Shown: positions 18,437 to 27,797 of the stretch, one piece after another | How positions within the stretch are numbered: the first letter of the stretch is position 1 | Layout: every line of letters starts with the position of its first letter | Origin: Maribellus sp. YY47 | GTDB lineage: Bacteria > Bacteroidota > Bacteroidia > Bacteroidales > Prolixibacteraceae | NCBI RefSeq assembly: GCF_023111095.1 | Contig: NZ_JALGYW010000005.1 | Location: 124,001-188,000, forward strand | DNA length: 64,000 bases | Direction: 5' to 3' | Position numbers and translations under genes: made by a program | The notes under the pieces: model-generated | The model's input: only the letters and a program-made list of their open reading frames with translations | What the model was told of the DNA's origin: nothing | Databases searched by the model: none

Positions 18437-20806
18437 CTATTTTTCAGTAATTTCCTTTGTGCCCCAATTTTTGTTCGGAGTTGAAACTGTTTTTAATTTC
18501 AAATTTCCACCTTGAATAAAGGTTTTCCAGGGAATTTCAAATGCATTCCATTTTTTCCCGTTCAATGTTGCTGACTGAATGTAAATGTCGGTTGATGGGT
18601 TGCCATCTACTTCAATTACAAATTCTTTATTTGAATAATAATCCGGCTGAAGTTGGATGGTTACCTTATCAAAAAAAGGAGTGATCAGTTGTAATGAAGG
18701 TTCTGCATCGCTACCGCCTTTTACGTCAAAAAGCCCCATTCCTGCCAGTACGATCCATGCTCCCAACTGGCCCTGATCTTCGTCTTGTCCGTAACCATAG
18801 CCGTGAATACCTTCGGTGCCATAAAAATCTTCACATATTTCGCGGACCCACTTTTGGCTTAGCCAGGGAGCTCCCGAATAATTGAAAAGCCAGGAAATAT
18901 GCAAACTGGGCTGGTTGCCATGGTTGTATACATTTTGCAATCCGGCAAAGGCGTCAATGTTTTTACCTCCACCGAAGCCTGTTTTTTTTGCTGTCTCAAA
19001 AAGTGAGTTTAAACGGTCGTTAAACTTTTCTTTCCCAATTTTGGCAATAATGCCTTTGGGGTCATGAGGCACATAAAAAGTGTATTGAAAGGCGTTACCT
19101 TCCTGGTATCCTCTCCATGCCTGATAGGGATCGAAATTTTCAAGGAATTTACCTGAAGTATCTTTCGGGCGGATAAACCCTGTTTCATCATCAAATAACT
19201 TTTCCCATCCGGTTGACAAATTCATAAACAACTTATAATCGTCAGCTTTATTAAGCGTTTTAGCAATTTGAGCTGCCGCATAAGCGCTAAAACTGTACTC
19301 CAGGGTATGCGAAACTGAAAATTGTGAACCTTCGGCCGACGAGCCTGAATAATAATCTTTGTTATCGGTATAAGGAACATACCCCAACTCGGTGAAAATT
19401 TTTGTGTCGGCCTTGCCAACGCCATAAGGTCGGTTTTGCCAACCCAACTCATTTTTTTTAACCGCCTGGTACGCCACATCAACATCAAAGTTTCTGATGC
19501 CATGGTTATAGGCAGAAGCCACTACCTGCCCCATAAAATTGGTTCCCACCCCCGATACAAACTTCGATGTGGCGATGCCATCGGCCAGCCATCCGCAATC
19601 TTTGTAAATATCAAGCTGGCAATTCACAAATTCGTTGAGGTAATCGGGGTAAGCAATGGCCCATAATTGAGTGAGGTTCCAGAAAGCTCCCCAAACGGCG
19701 TCGGTATTGTAATGGTGGTAGCGCGGTTTCCCGTTTTTGTCGCACTCGATCTGTCCGATGGTACCGTTATTTTTCATATAGGCGCCGTTTACATCGCTGG
19801 CCAAACCGCGGCCTAAAAGTGCATGGTATAAGCCTGTGTAAAACTTGATCCGGTTAGATTCAGATCCTCCTTCAGCAGAAATCCTACCCAACATTTTGTT
19901 CCAGTATTCCTGTGCCTTTTTTTTTGCCGAATCAAAATCGAGGTTGGCTGCTTCTGATTCAAGATTTAGTTTTGCGTTGGCAATGCTGGTATACGACAAG
20001 CCAAATTTTACGGTAATTGATTCATCGGCTGCAGTGTTAAAATCGAAATACATTCCACATCCCGGACCGTCATCTGCACATTCCTTTTCGAAATGTTCGT
20101 TGCCAATAAATGTCCCGTAATTTTTGGGTGCTTTATTGAATTCAGCAACAAAATACATTTTCACCATTGCTCCGGGTTGGTAGTTTTTAACGTATTCGGG
20201 AAGCGTAATGACAAAACCTTCGATTTCAGTCTCGGAAACCTTTCGCACAAAAGCATCCGAAACTTCACCGCTTTCTCCTTGTCGGTTTCCAATATCAAAA
20301 ATAATATGTGCGTTATCTGATTTTGGGAAGGTATAGCGATGAAATGCAACACGTTTTGTTGAGGTAAGCTCTGCGGTGATGTCATAATCGTCGAGTTTTA
20401 CCTTATAATAACCCGGCTGAGCAAGTTCATTTTGATGTGAAAACCTGGAGCGGTATCCATTATCCGGATCTTCCAGTTTTCCGGCGGTCGTAATCAATTT
20501 TCCGGTGGTGGGCATTGCTGCAATTCCTCCAATCTGGAACTCATGGAAATTGACAAATCCTTCAATTGATTCGTGTCGCTGATCGTAACCGGTAGCTTCC
20601 CATCCCGATTTATTTCCGTATTGACCGTTTGTTGAGGCTGCAGGTTTTGCCATTCCGAAGGGAACAGCAGCCGGGGTGTAAAAAAACCACCTGGAGTGTG
20701 CAGCACCAATGTTTGGATCAACTTCATCGATGAATGAATGGGTTTGTGTTTTCCCGGTGAAAACTGTCAGAAGGAAAACGCCGCCAAGCAGGAATAAATA
20801 TTTCAT
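18437..20806 (-). CDS. GH92 alpha-mannosidase (exported)
   Basis: The product has 789 residues, with the ATG at 20806 preferred over an in-frame TTG at 20815. A signal peptide (KYLFLLGGVFLLTVF) precedes the GH92 fold. Landmarks are DPNIGAAHSRWFFYTPAAVP, the general acid E569 in QEGNAFQYTFYVPHD, the aglycone segment HGNQPSLHISWLF and the catalytic D675/D677 in QDEDQGQLGAW. It shares the HSRWF and GNQ variants with the GH92 encoded at 13539-16661, so the two form one subgroup, distinct from the three on the SusCD side. It would release terminal alpha-mannose in the periplasm. It follows the (alpha/alpha)6 glycosidase-like gene closely and precedes manA by 12 bases. Confidence 0.93.
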   Translation of the reverse strand: MKYLFLLGGVFLLTVFTGKTQTHSFIDEVDPNIGAAHSRWFFYTPAAVPFGMAKPAASTNGQYGNKSGWEATGYDQRHESIEGFVNFHEFQIGGIAAMPTTGKLITTAGKLEDPDNGYRSRFSHQNELAQPGYYKVKLDDYDITAELTSTKRVAFHRYTFPKSDNAHIIFDIGNRQGESGEVSDAFVRKVSETEIEGFVITLPEYVKNYQPGAMVKMYFVAEFNKAPKNYGTFIGNEHFEKECADDGPGCGMYFDFNTAADESITVKFGLSYTSIANAKLNLESEAANLDFDSAKKKAQEYWNKMLGRISAEGGSESNRIKFYTGLYHALLGRGLASDVNGAYMKNNGTIGQIECDKNGKPRYHHYNTDAVWGAFWNLTQLWAIAYPDYLNEFVNCQLDIYKDCGWLADGIATSKFVSGVGTNFMGQVVASAYNHGIRNFDVDVAYQAVKKNELGWQNRPYGVGKADTKIFTELGYVPYTDNKDYYSGSSAEGSQFSVSHTLEYSFSAYAAAQIAKTLNKADDYKLFMNLSTGWEKLFDDETGFIRPKDTSGKFLENFDPYQAWRGYQEGNAFQYTFYVPHDPKGIIAKIGKEKFNDRLNSLFETAKKTGFGGGKNIDAFAGLQNVYNHGNQPSLHISWLFNYSGAPWLSQKWVREICEDFYGTEGIHGYGYGQDEDQGQLGAWIVLAGMGLFDVKGGSDAEPSLQLITPFFDKVTIQLQPDYYSNKEFVIEVDGNPSTDIYIQSATLNGKKWNAFEIPWKTFIQGGNLKLKTVSTPNKNWGTKEITEK

Positions 20807-20820
20807 TGAGATCAAGTATT

Positions 20821-22113
20821 TTATTTATCAAGTGATTCAAACATGGTAATCGCTTTGTAAAGCACTCCCGCCGAACCTCGGAAAGTCCCCGAACCTTTGG
20901 GTTTATTGTCAACCGTGTACCACTCGTAAAAACCATTGTTGTCTTTTACGCGCTTTACCATGGGTTGTATTTGTTCGTAAGCTTCTTCAACAAAGCCATA
21001 TTGGATCAGCTGTTGAATCATGCGACCACCAAACCATGTCCAGTCGCCACCATTTTGATAGCTGTATTCAGGATTCATAATTTTGTTGACAAAAAATCCT
21101 TCGGGATAAGGAGGATAAAGAGTCAGTCCGATGGAAGGAGCCCCGGCCTGTTTTACCCTGTTTACCATTTCATCAAGCGATGCTTTAATTTCGTTTTTAC
21201 TTAATAATCCGGCTTCGATGGCAATAGTGGTTCCTCCAAAATAGTAGATTTGGTTTTCATCAAAATCATCGGGGAAAGGCGACCCTTTTTCTAAATAAAT
21301 GTGCGGAATGAATTTTTGGTGTTCTTCGTCCCACAAGTGTTTACGGGCATTTGCCTGAATGTTGTCCCTGATTTCAGACCATTTTTCTTTTGAATCGGGA
21401 TGCATTTCCATCAGATTGTTCAGGGCGATAATAAACATGGCGTTATCATAAATATCGATTGCGGGATGTGTGTTCTGGTCTAAATCAACTCCCCAGCCGT
21501 GTTCAGGTTGAACATCGCCCCAGTCGGCAGTGGTAGCTCCGATTATTAGTCCGTATTTCGGATTAAACCGGTGTTGCATTAAAAAGTCCATGGCCCATTC
21601 TATCCGTTTGGCAACCGTTTTGTCTCCCACCATTTCGCTTAAGATAGTCGAATCGCCGGTTACATTTATGTATTTGTAAACTGCCTGAACCAGTGAGCTT
21701 TCCTGATCGGTTTCTACCGTATTTTTATGCGCAGCATAACGGGGCTCCAGCTCCGAATAGCTAAAATCGTAATCAACATCAACTTGTTCTTTTGGCGTGA
21801 AACCGTCAATAATATTTCCATCGTCTCCCTGCATCCTGAAAAATACAAGCAGGTTTTCCTTTAACTCTTCTTTGGGAAATACTTCGGCCGAGAGTTCGAT
21901 AAACGTGTTGTAATCTCTGATCCAGACTTCGCGGTACCCGTCTCCGGCATTAAAACCGCTACTGATTACTTCCAGCGCTTTGTTTTTGGTGAAAGCAAAG
22001 TATTCGTTTTGACTAATTTGCTGTAAAAGTTCGTTGTTTACTTTTGTTGAATTCTGGCAGGATGTAGCCAGTAAAACCAGAAAGAAACTGGTGTATGCTA
22101 TTATCTTTTGCAT
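20821..22113 (-). CDS. (alpha/alpha)6-barrel glycosidase-like lipoprotein, family uncertain
   Basis: This 430-residue lipoprotein (lipobox LLATSC) has alternating helices and acidic or aromatic motifs of the clan that includes GH63, GH37 and related MGH1-like domains: GDGYREVWIRDYNTFIE near residue 57, TADWGDVQPEHGWG near 195, NGGDWTWFGGRM near 348 and GSGTFRGSAGVLYKAI near the end. Asp and Glu residues in the first and third motifs are candidates for acid and base. It is not a GH92 or GH125 by motif. Its place between a GH2 mannosidase-like gene and a GH92 gene suggests a glycan-trimming role, perhaps on glucose- or mannose-capped arms; the substrate is not known. Confidence 0.72.
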   Translation of the reverse strand: MQKIIAYTSFFLVLLATSCQNSTKVNNELLQQISQNEYFAFTKNKALEVISSGFNAGDGYREVWIRDYNTFIELSAEVFPKEELKENLLVFFRMQGDDGNIIDGFTPKEQVDVDYDFSYSELEPRYAAHKNTVETDQESSLVQAVYKYINVTGDSTILSEMVGDKTVAKRIEWAMDFLMQHRFNPKYGLIIGATTADWGDVQPEHGWGVDLDQNTHPAIDIYDNAMFIIALNNLMEMHPDSKEKWSEIRDNIQANARKHLWDEEHQKFIPHIYLEKGSPFPDDFDENQIYYFGGTTIAIEAGLLSKNEIKASLDEMVNRVKQAGAPSIGLTLYPPYPEGFFVNKIMNPEYSYQNGGDWTWFGGRMIQQLIQYGFVEEAYEQIQPMVKRVKDNNGFYEWYTVDNKPKGSGTFRGSAGVLYKAITMFESLDK

Positions 22114-22135
22114 CGGTGAAGTTTTAATGGTGTCG

Positions 22136-24751
22136 TTATAATTTCATTTTTGTTATTTCTCCGTTCCATGGTTCAAGTTGCAATTCAATGTTTTGCAATT
22201 CTTCTGTGCAGACATGCGAGAGGTCAATTTCAATTTCTGTGCTTTCCTCAGGGAAGAGAGTGATGTAATTATCACTGTAAAACACAGGTAAAACCATTTC
22301 CCCTGTAGTTTTATTCGTGCATTTAATTCGGGTGAAAAAGGCCGTTTCGTTGTCCGTGTTTTTAATGGAAAGCGCAATTTTTCCGGCAGACTTAGCCGTT
22401 GTGTTGCCCTGAAGTTGAACCGATTTTAGCGATTCCAACTGCTTGAAATCTTCTTGAGAGCCGGTAAGCCAGTAAAGGTTTTCATCTACCCGTTTTCCTT
22501 CCTTATCTAGTAGTTTCAATCGCAGAAACCAAAGTCCTTCGGGTTTACGGGCTGCGTTTACTTTTCCTTCAATTTGGTATGAGTTTGCAGCAACAGAGGC
22601 ATTAAATTCTTCTTGATGCACCTGTTGCCCGTGCAGATTAAAGTAAGTGGCTCCCACTTTTAGGCTCTCCGCGTCGTAAGCGGTTTGATTCACGACGCAA
22701 AAAGCCGAATCGTTAAGATTTAATTGAATGTGCAAGGGTTTGGCTCCGTGCTGATAACCGTATAATCCTCCGTTCTGATCGAGATAAACGTCGTAGAACT
22801 GGCCACGCAAAGCAGTCCAGGGATTTTGGTTTTTCCATACCAGCATTCCGGTATATTTATCCCACATGCCAGCGTTAAAGCCTTCCTGCAAGGCTCGGTA
22901 TTGCTCGTAATTTACTACCTGCGCTTTTTTACAGAAATCGTCAATTCCTTTTATTTCTCCAAAGTTTTCAATATGATCGCCATAACCGATGTATTTGTGG
23001 TATTGCCAAACTGGATTGCCTCTGTCGCGACGGGGCGGTGTTAAATCCTTTTCGTCCATCATTTTACGCATCGTTTCCACATTGGGAACGCCAACTGAAC
23101 CCAGTTCAGGATTAAACGGAAACGACTGTACAACAAAAAAACGTTTGGGATCCTGTATTCCGTAAGGTCCGTCGCCAACGCCACCAATGGTGTTGCGTTC
23201 AATACTGTCGGAAGTGGAATAATTCACGTAAAACCTTGTTCCGTCGTATTCGGGCATGACTTCGTTTTCGAGTTTTGCATTGATATTATCGGGAGGCGGG
23301 AATTCGTTGCCACCACACCATAAGTATAAACTGGGATGGTTCCGGAGCATTTTTATCTGATCGATTATAGAGGCAATGAACAGCGAATGATCGTCGGGGT
23401 AGGAGCGGCGTCTTTCCTGCGATTCTTTTTTACGGGGATCGAGCCAGCAACCGTTGCAATCGCCGGTTATCCACAAATCCTGCCATACCAGAATGCCGTA
23501 TTTGTCGCAAGCATTGTAAAACTCCGGGCGTTCGGTTATTGAACCTCCCCACACGCGAATCATATTCATGTTCATTTGAGCGTGCATTCGAACTTCTGCA
23601 TCGTATCTTTCGGGTGTGTGTCGCAAAAGTAGATCGGACGAAATCCAGTTTCCGCCTTTTATAAAAACTTTCTGTCCGTTAACCAGGAACACTCGTCCGC
23701 CAACTTCTTTGTCGAAATAGTCGGTGGTTTCACGAACCCCAAAATCAGTCGATTCGGTATCGGAAATGGAGGTGTTTTGCTTAAATTCCAGCTTTAAATT
23801 GTAAAGATTTTGTTCTCCCATTCCGTTGGGCCACCAAAGTTTTGGGCTGTTTATCTTAATTTCAGGAAAGGTTATTTCTGTAATTTCTCCGGGATTAATA
23901 CTCACTTTTTGTTCCGATTTCTGGTCGCCAATGTGTGCGATCAAAACACCTTCCTGTTTTGTATTGCTTGCATTAAATAATTCGGTTGAAATATTTAGGA
24001 ACGCAGGTTTCTGTTTTTCACCCGGGAGTCTTTTCCCCGGAACGCGGCTTCTTACAAAGGGATTTCGGATATCAACAGAGCCGGTAATTTCAAGGGCAAC
24101 CTGATCCCAGATACCGGTGTTTCGGTCAGGAACAGAGCAAACCCAATCCCAACCCGGCGTGTATTGCTGGGTTACTGAACGCGCAATGGTTCCGTCACCT
24201 CCCTGGCCACCGTTTGCTTCGCCCACCGGATTTGGCGGTTCAACAATTACCGTGAGCCTGTTCGTTCCCGATTCATTCAGAAAGGGTGTTATTAAATATT
24301 TCTGACGCAGGAACATACCCCGGTGGGTGTCGGTGTTTACCCGTTTACCGTTTAAAAAGATGTTTGCAGAATAGTTGATTCCCCTGAATTTTAACCACAC
24401 CTGCTGCCCCGGTTTCAGCGGTGGCAATTCAAAATTATTTAAAAACCAGAATGTGTAATATTCGCTGCCTACCTCGTAAATATCGGGTATCAGTTCGTTG
24501 TTCATTCCAAAAAACGGGTCGGGGACTTTGTTGTTATTCAGCAAAGTGGTTAGAACTGTTCCCGGGACAGTTGCATCTAACCAATCGAATAACTTAAAGT
24601 CTGAAGAAGAAATAATAGTCCCGTCCACAGTAACTTCGCCGGCCCTTTTTGCCTTCCAATTCGAGTTCAGAATGATTTCACTTTTTTGTGCGAAGGAACT
24701 AAAAGCTAATCCTATAAGTAAAAGCAGGGTGAAAAATCGTTTTGGTTTCAT
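22136..24751 (-). CDS. GH2 mannosylglycoprotein endo-beta-mannosidase-like enzyme
   Basis: The product has 871 residues from the ATG at 24751 (an in-frame TTG at 24781 would add ten residues before the signal peptide KRFFTLLLLIGLAFSSFAQ). The N-terminal domain (ATVPGTVLTTLLNN, VPDPFFGMNNE, YYTFWFLNNFELPP) and TPGWDWVCSVPDRNTGIWD resemble plant endo-beta-mannosidase and exo-beta-glucosaminidase rather than simple beta-mannosidase. The barrel carries the likely acid E483 in WCGGNEFPP and the nucleophile E549 in NPELGSVGVP. Endo-beta-mannosidases cut the Man-beta-1,4-GlcNAc bond of the N-glycan core. That fits the surrounding GH92 and GH29 genes, but an exo-beta-glucosaminidase or exo-mannosidase activity cannot be excluded. 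Confidence 0.85.
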   Translation of the reverse strand: MKPKRFFTLLLLIGLAFSSFAQKSEIILNSNWKAKRAGEVTVDGTIISSSDFKLFDWLDATVPGTVLTTLLNNNKVPDPFFGMNNELIPDIYEVGSEYYTFWFLNNFELPPLKPGQQVWLKFRGINYSANIFLNGKRVNTDTHRGMFLRQKYLITPFLNESGTNRLTVIVEPPNPVGEANGGQGGDGTIARSVTQQYTPGWDWVCSVPDRNTGIWDQVALEITGSVDIRNPFVRSRVPGKRLPGEKQKPAFLNISTELFNASNTKQEGVLIAHIGDQKSEQKVSINPGEITEITFPEIKINSPKLWWPNGMGEQNLYNLKLEFKQNTSISDTESTDFGVRETTDYFDKEVGGRVFLVNGQKVFIKGGNWISSDLLLRHTPERYDAEVRMHAQMNMNMIRVWGGSITERPEFYNACDKYGILVWQDLWITGDCNGCWLDPRKKESQERRRSYPDDHSLFIASIIDQIKMLRNHPSLYLWCGGNEFPPPDNINAKLENEVMPEYDGTRFYVNYSTSDSIERNTIGGVGDGPYGIQDPKRFFVVQSFPFNPELGSVGVPNVETMRKMMDEKDLTPPRRDRGNPVWQYHKYIGYGDHIENFGEIKGIDDFCKKAQVVNYEQYRALQEGFNAGMWDKYTGMLVWKNQNPWTALRGQFYDVYLDQNGGLYGYQHGAKPLHIQLNLNDSAFCVVNQTAYDAESLKVGATYFNLHGQQVHQEEFNASVAANSYQIEGKVNAARKPEGLWFLRLKLLDKEGKRVDENLYWLTGSQEDFKQLESLKSVQLQGNTTAKSAGKIALSIKNTDNETAFFTRIKCTNKTTGEMVLPVFYSDNYITLFPEESTEIEIDLSHVCTEELQNIELQLEPWNGEITKMKL

Positions 24752-24811
24752 AATTATTTCTTCTTGGTTAAAGTCCTTCAAGTTTTCTACTTTTAATTTC
24801 GCTTTTGTTAC

Positions 24812-25963
24812 CTATCTCCTCAATACATAAACCGACAGGCCCAACAGGTAAACAGCACAGACAATCAATACAAACAAGCCTGATGTAACATTCATTAAAT
24901 CGGTTATCTTTCCGATTACCGGCGGAATAAAGGCGCCACCTGCCACGGCCATAATCATTAGTCCGGAAATTTCGTTGGCACGGGTTCCATATTTTTCAAT
25001 GGTTAGTGAAAAGATTAAGGGGAAAATATTGGATGCGGCCAGACCAGTAGCGAACATTAACGTTAGAGCGATACCCGGTGTTGGAGATAAAATAAAAGCT
25101 ACAAGGATTACAAGGCTTGCAACGGATGAACCCAGTAAAAATTTTCTGCCAGAAAAACGGATAAGCACAAGGGCACCAAGAAATGTTCCCAGCATTTTCC
25201 CAAAGAAATACAAGCTGCGACCTTGTTTTGCAGGTTCGGCTGCCATTCCCAACTTCTCCATAAGAAATTGTCCTGAGGCCGAGTTGATTCCCACATCGAT
25301 GCCAACCAAAACAAAAATACCTAGTACCATTAAAGCAATATAACCGGTGCCTAAAAGCTTTAAGCACGAGGCAACGGTTGCCTTTTTTTCTGCCGAATGT
25401 GTTTCTTCAATTTTTGAAAAGTGCAGCCAAAGTGCTGAAATAATGGAGAGGACTCCAAAAACCAGCAACATTATTTTCCAATTTCCAAACTGGGCAGTAA
25501 AAAATGTGGCAAGGAATGGCGCCACCATCGAACCAATGGATTTTACAAATTGCGAAAAGCTCAAAAAACTGGAGCTGCGGTTTGATGGAACCACATCGAT
25601 CAATAACGGATTGGCAGAAACCTGAATGATTGTATTGCCAATACCCAGCAAGGCGAAACCGGTTAAAAGCACCGGGAAAGTATAGAGCAAAAAGGGCAGG
25701 ATTAATCCCAATGCGGTTAAAAACATGCCGATGTTGAGCATGTTTTTTTTGCCGATGCGGTCCTGTATAATTCCCACCGGAACGGAGAGGATAAAGAACC
25801 AGGCAAAAACAGCCATTGGAATCAATTGGGCCAATGTGTTACTGAGTTCAAAATCGGCTTTTGCATTGTCAACACCGATTCCCACCAGATCGCAAAAGCT
25901 CATTACAAAAAAGCTGAGTAAAACAGGAGTTATGAGTTTTACAGGTAGTTTTGTTTTGTTCAT
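24812..25963 (-). CDS. MFS sugar transporter (FHS/FucP-like)
   Basis: This 383-residue integral membrane protein has twelve predicted spans. It shows GIGNTIIQVSANPLLIDVVP and FSQFVKSIGSMVAPFLA in the first half, which resemble fucose/glucose/NAG:H+ symporters of the major facilitator superfamily, and NEISGLMIMAVAGGAFIPP near the C-terminus. It would carry a free sugar from periplasm to cytoplasm. Because the transported sugar would not be phosphorylated, the ROK kinase upstream and manA downstream supply the next steps; mannose is therefore the leading candidate. It lies between the ROK gene and the GH2 gene. Confidence 0.88.
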   Translation of the reverse strand: MNKTKLPVKLITPVLLSFFVMSFCDLVGIGVDNAKADFELSNTLAQLIPMAVFAWFFILSVPVGIIQDRIGKKNMLNIGMFLTALGLILPFLLYTFPVLLTGFALLGIGNTIIQVSANPLLIDVVPSNRSSSFLSFSQFVKSIGSMVAPFLATFFTAQFGNWKIMLLVFGVLSIISALWLHFSKIEETHSAEKKATVASCLKLLGTGYIALMVLGIFVLVGIDVGINSASGQFLMEKLGMAAEPAKQGRSLYFFGKMLGTFLGALVLIRFSGRKFLLGSSVASLVILVAFILSPTPGIALTLMFATGLAASNIFPLIFSLTIEKYGTRANEISGLMIMAVAGGAFIPPVIGKITDLMNVTSGLFVLIVCAVYLLGLSVYVLRR

Positions 25964-26027
25964 CGTGGTTTAGTCGGAGGCCGGAAAGTGAACAGTCCGG
26001 CCTCCTTTTTATTCTGTTTTTATTCCA

Positions 26028-26966
26028 TTACATTTTAGCAAGTGCCGGAAGAACCTTTTGGTAAAATTGATCATCAACCAGCGTGGCGGCTCCAATAAAT
26101 GAAGCTGTTTCCTTTAATTCAGAAATGGCCACTTTCATATTCAGCCCGGCTTGTTCAAGGTAAATATTCAGGCTGGTGCCGAACAAATGATACGCCCTTG
26201 AGATATTTCCTCCCATTACAAATATTTCAATACCAAAATTTTCAATCCAGGGTTTCAGAAATGAGCCCATTTTTGTTCCAAAATCGTTAAACAGCTCCCG
26301 CGCTAACTGATTTTCCGCCGCCAATTCTGCAATTTGTTTTACTCCCGGCAGCTTTTCCCCGGTGGCTTTTTCATAACGGTTAATTAAGCCACGCGTAGAA
26401 AAGTAGTCGTCGGCGATTCCATCTTCAAAGGGCAGGTGCCACAAGCACCCGTTTTCAGGAACTTCCGCGCCTTCAACAATAGGTAACCCGTTTTTTATAA
26501 AGGCAGAACCAAAGCCTGTTCCAAGTGTTACCGACAAGGAATTCCCGAAATCTTTGGCTTTGCCAACCTGATCTTCGCCAATGGCAAAAGCAGTGGCATC
26601 GTTAATAAACCTGATTTTAAAGTTGGCTGACAATCCCAGATAGTTGCGCAGTTCTGCTGGTACATCAATACCGTTAATGTTTTCGTATTTTCCGTTTTCG
26701 CCGGTGAAAAGCGGAATTCCCTTAACGTAATCGAAAGGACCGGGCATGGCGAAACCTACTCCTTGTACATTTTCGACACCGGCAAGTTCCATGGTCTTTT
26801 TTATGGTTTTTCCCCATGCCTCGATTATTTCAGCGGGTTGCCCGTGGTTATCCAAATCATTCTCGGCATGTGTGTGCTCTAAAAGTTGTTTACTTTCCAG
26901 GTCGTAGGCCATGCAGCTAACGTGGCTTCCGCCAACATCAACTCCAATTGAAATTTTTTTTGTCAT
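26028..26966 (-). CDS. ROK family sugar kinase, possible mannokinase
   Basis: The 312-residue cytoplasmic kinase starts at ATG 26966; the open frame runs upstream to 27014 but the canonical N-terminal ATP motif (ISIGVDVGGSHV) begins only a few residues after this ATG. The second phosphate motif is SVTLGTGFGSAFI, and the catalytic Asp is expected in INDATAFAIGED. The usual ROK zinc motif (CxCGxxGCxE) is absent; the equivalent stretch reads ENGCLWHLPFEDGIADDYF. Zinc-less ROK proteins exist, but sugar specificity is then harder to infer. Context (MFS carrier, ManA) suggests mannose to mannose-6-phosphate; glucose is an alternative. Confidence 0.87.
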   Translation of the reverse strand: MTKKISIGVDVGGSHVSCMAYDLESKQLLEHTHAENDLDNHGQPAEIIEAWGKTIKKTMELAGVENVQGVGFAMPGPFDYVKGIPLFTGENGKYENINGIDVPAELRNYLGLSANFKIRFINDATAFAIGEDQVGKAKDFGNSLSVTLGTGFGSAFIKNGLPIVEGAEVPENGCLWHLPFEDGIADDYFSTRGLINRYEKATGEKLPGVKQIAELAAENQLARELFNDFGTKMGSFLKPWIENFGIEIFVMGGNISRAYHLFGTSLNIYLEQAGLNMKVAISELKETASFIGAATLVDDQFYQKVLPALAKM

Positions 26967-27068
26967 ATGATTAAGATTGTCAGTTATCATCGGTTCATCA
27001 ATTGTTGGATGCAACTACATACTGTAGTCATATCCTTTTGAGGCAAGCATTTCGATGCCTGTTTTATA

Positions 27069-27797
27069 TTATCGTCTTATTTCTATCGAATAGGTAAATT
27101 TTTCTGCCACGTAAAAGCCAATGTTGTATTCCACCGGTCTGTTTCCGGGATCACTCACAAATCGTTCGCGTATTAAAACCGGTTCACCTTTTTTTATGTG
27201 CAAGCGGTCGGCAGTTATTTTTGAAGCAATACGTGCTTTAATCTTTTCGCGTGATATGCTCACCGGAGTTTTGTATTTTGTTTCCAGTAGTTCGTATAAA
27301 GGCTGAGTGAAATCTTCGTTTTCAGAAACTCCAATTCTCGGATGAAGGTAGCTTTCGAAATAAACAAAAGGGCCATTGGCATCTCCTCGCAAGCGGGTGA
27401 TTCGTAGCACATTTGAGTTTTCAGAAACATTAAAAAACGAGGTAACTTTTTCGGGAGCTTCCACCCATTCGGCTTTAATCAGAAAATTTTTAAACGAAAT
27501 TCCCTTTTCATTCATTTCCTGGGTGAACGAATGCCAGCTGTTCAGTTGCGTAGTGAGCGAGTTTTCGGCCACCTTAGTTCCGTATCCTTTTTTGCGAACA
27601 ATTATACCTTCATATTCCAGTTTGTTGGTGGCTTGTCGGATGGTATTTCGGCTAACTCCGAGCATGTTTGCCAATTCAACTTCGGGAGGAAGGAATTTAC
27701 CGTTTTGGTAGTCGGGGTGTTCAATCAATTGTCTTAGGAGTTCCTCCACCTGATAATGCAGAGGCAGTTTGCTTGAATGGTCGATCTCAAATTTCAT
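27069..27797 (-). CDS. GntR/HutC-family transcriptional regulator (UTRA domain)
   Basis: This 242-residue regulator has an N-terminal winged helix (residues 1-75; PPEVELANMLGVSRNTIRQA recognition region and YEGIIVRKKGYGTKV wing). The C-terminal UTRA effector domain (about 90-240) ends FYVAEKFTYSIEIRR. HutC-type UTRA domains sense small metabolites, often sugar phosphates, so mannose-6-phosphate is a reasonable but untested effector. It is the first gene of the leftward glycan operon. Two palindromes at and just upstream of its start codon, one containing the -7 box, indicate self-repression of the whole operon. Confidence 0.92.
   Translation of the reverse strand: MKFEIDHSSKLPLHYQVEELLRQLIEHPDYQNGKFLPPEVELANMLGVSRNTIRQATNKLEYEGIIVRKKGYGTKVAENSLTTQLNSWHSFTQEMNEKGISFKNFLIKAEWVEAPEKVTSFFNVSENSNVLRITRLRGDANGPFVYFESYLHPRIGVSENEDFTQPLYELLETKYKTPVSISREKIKARIASKITADRLHIKKGEPVLIRERFVSDPGNRPVEYNIGFYVAEKFTYSIEIRR

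Noticed and set aside
20821-22113. GH125 exo-alpha-1,6-mannosidase assignment
   Set aside because: The protein lacks the GH125 motifs I would expect; the residues seen fit the GH63/GH37/MGH1-like clan better.
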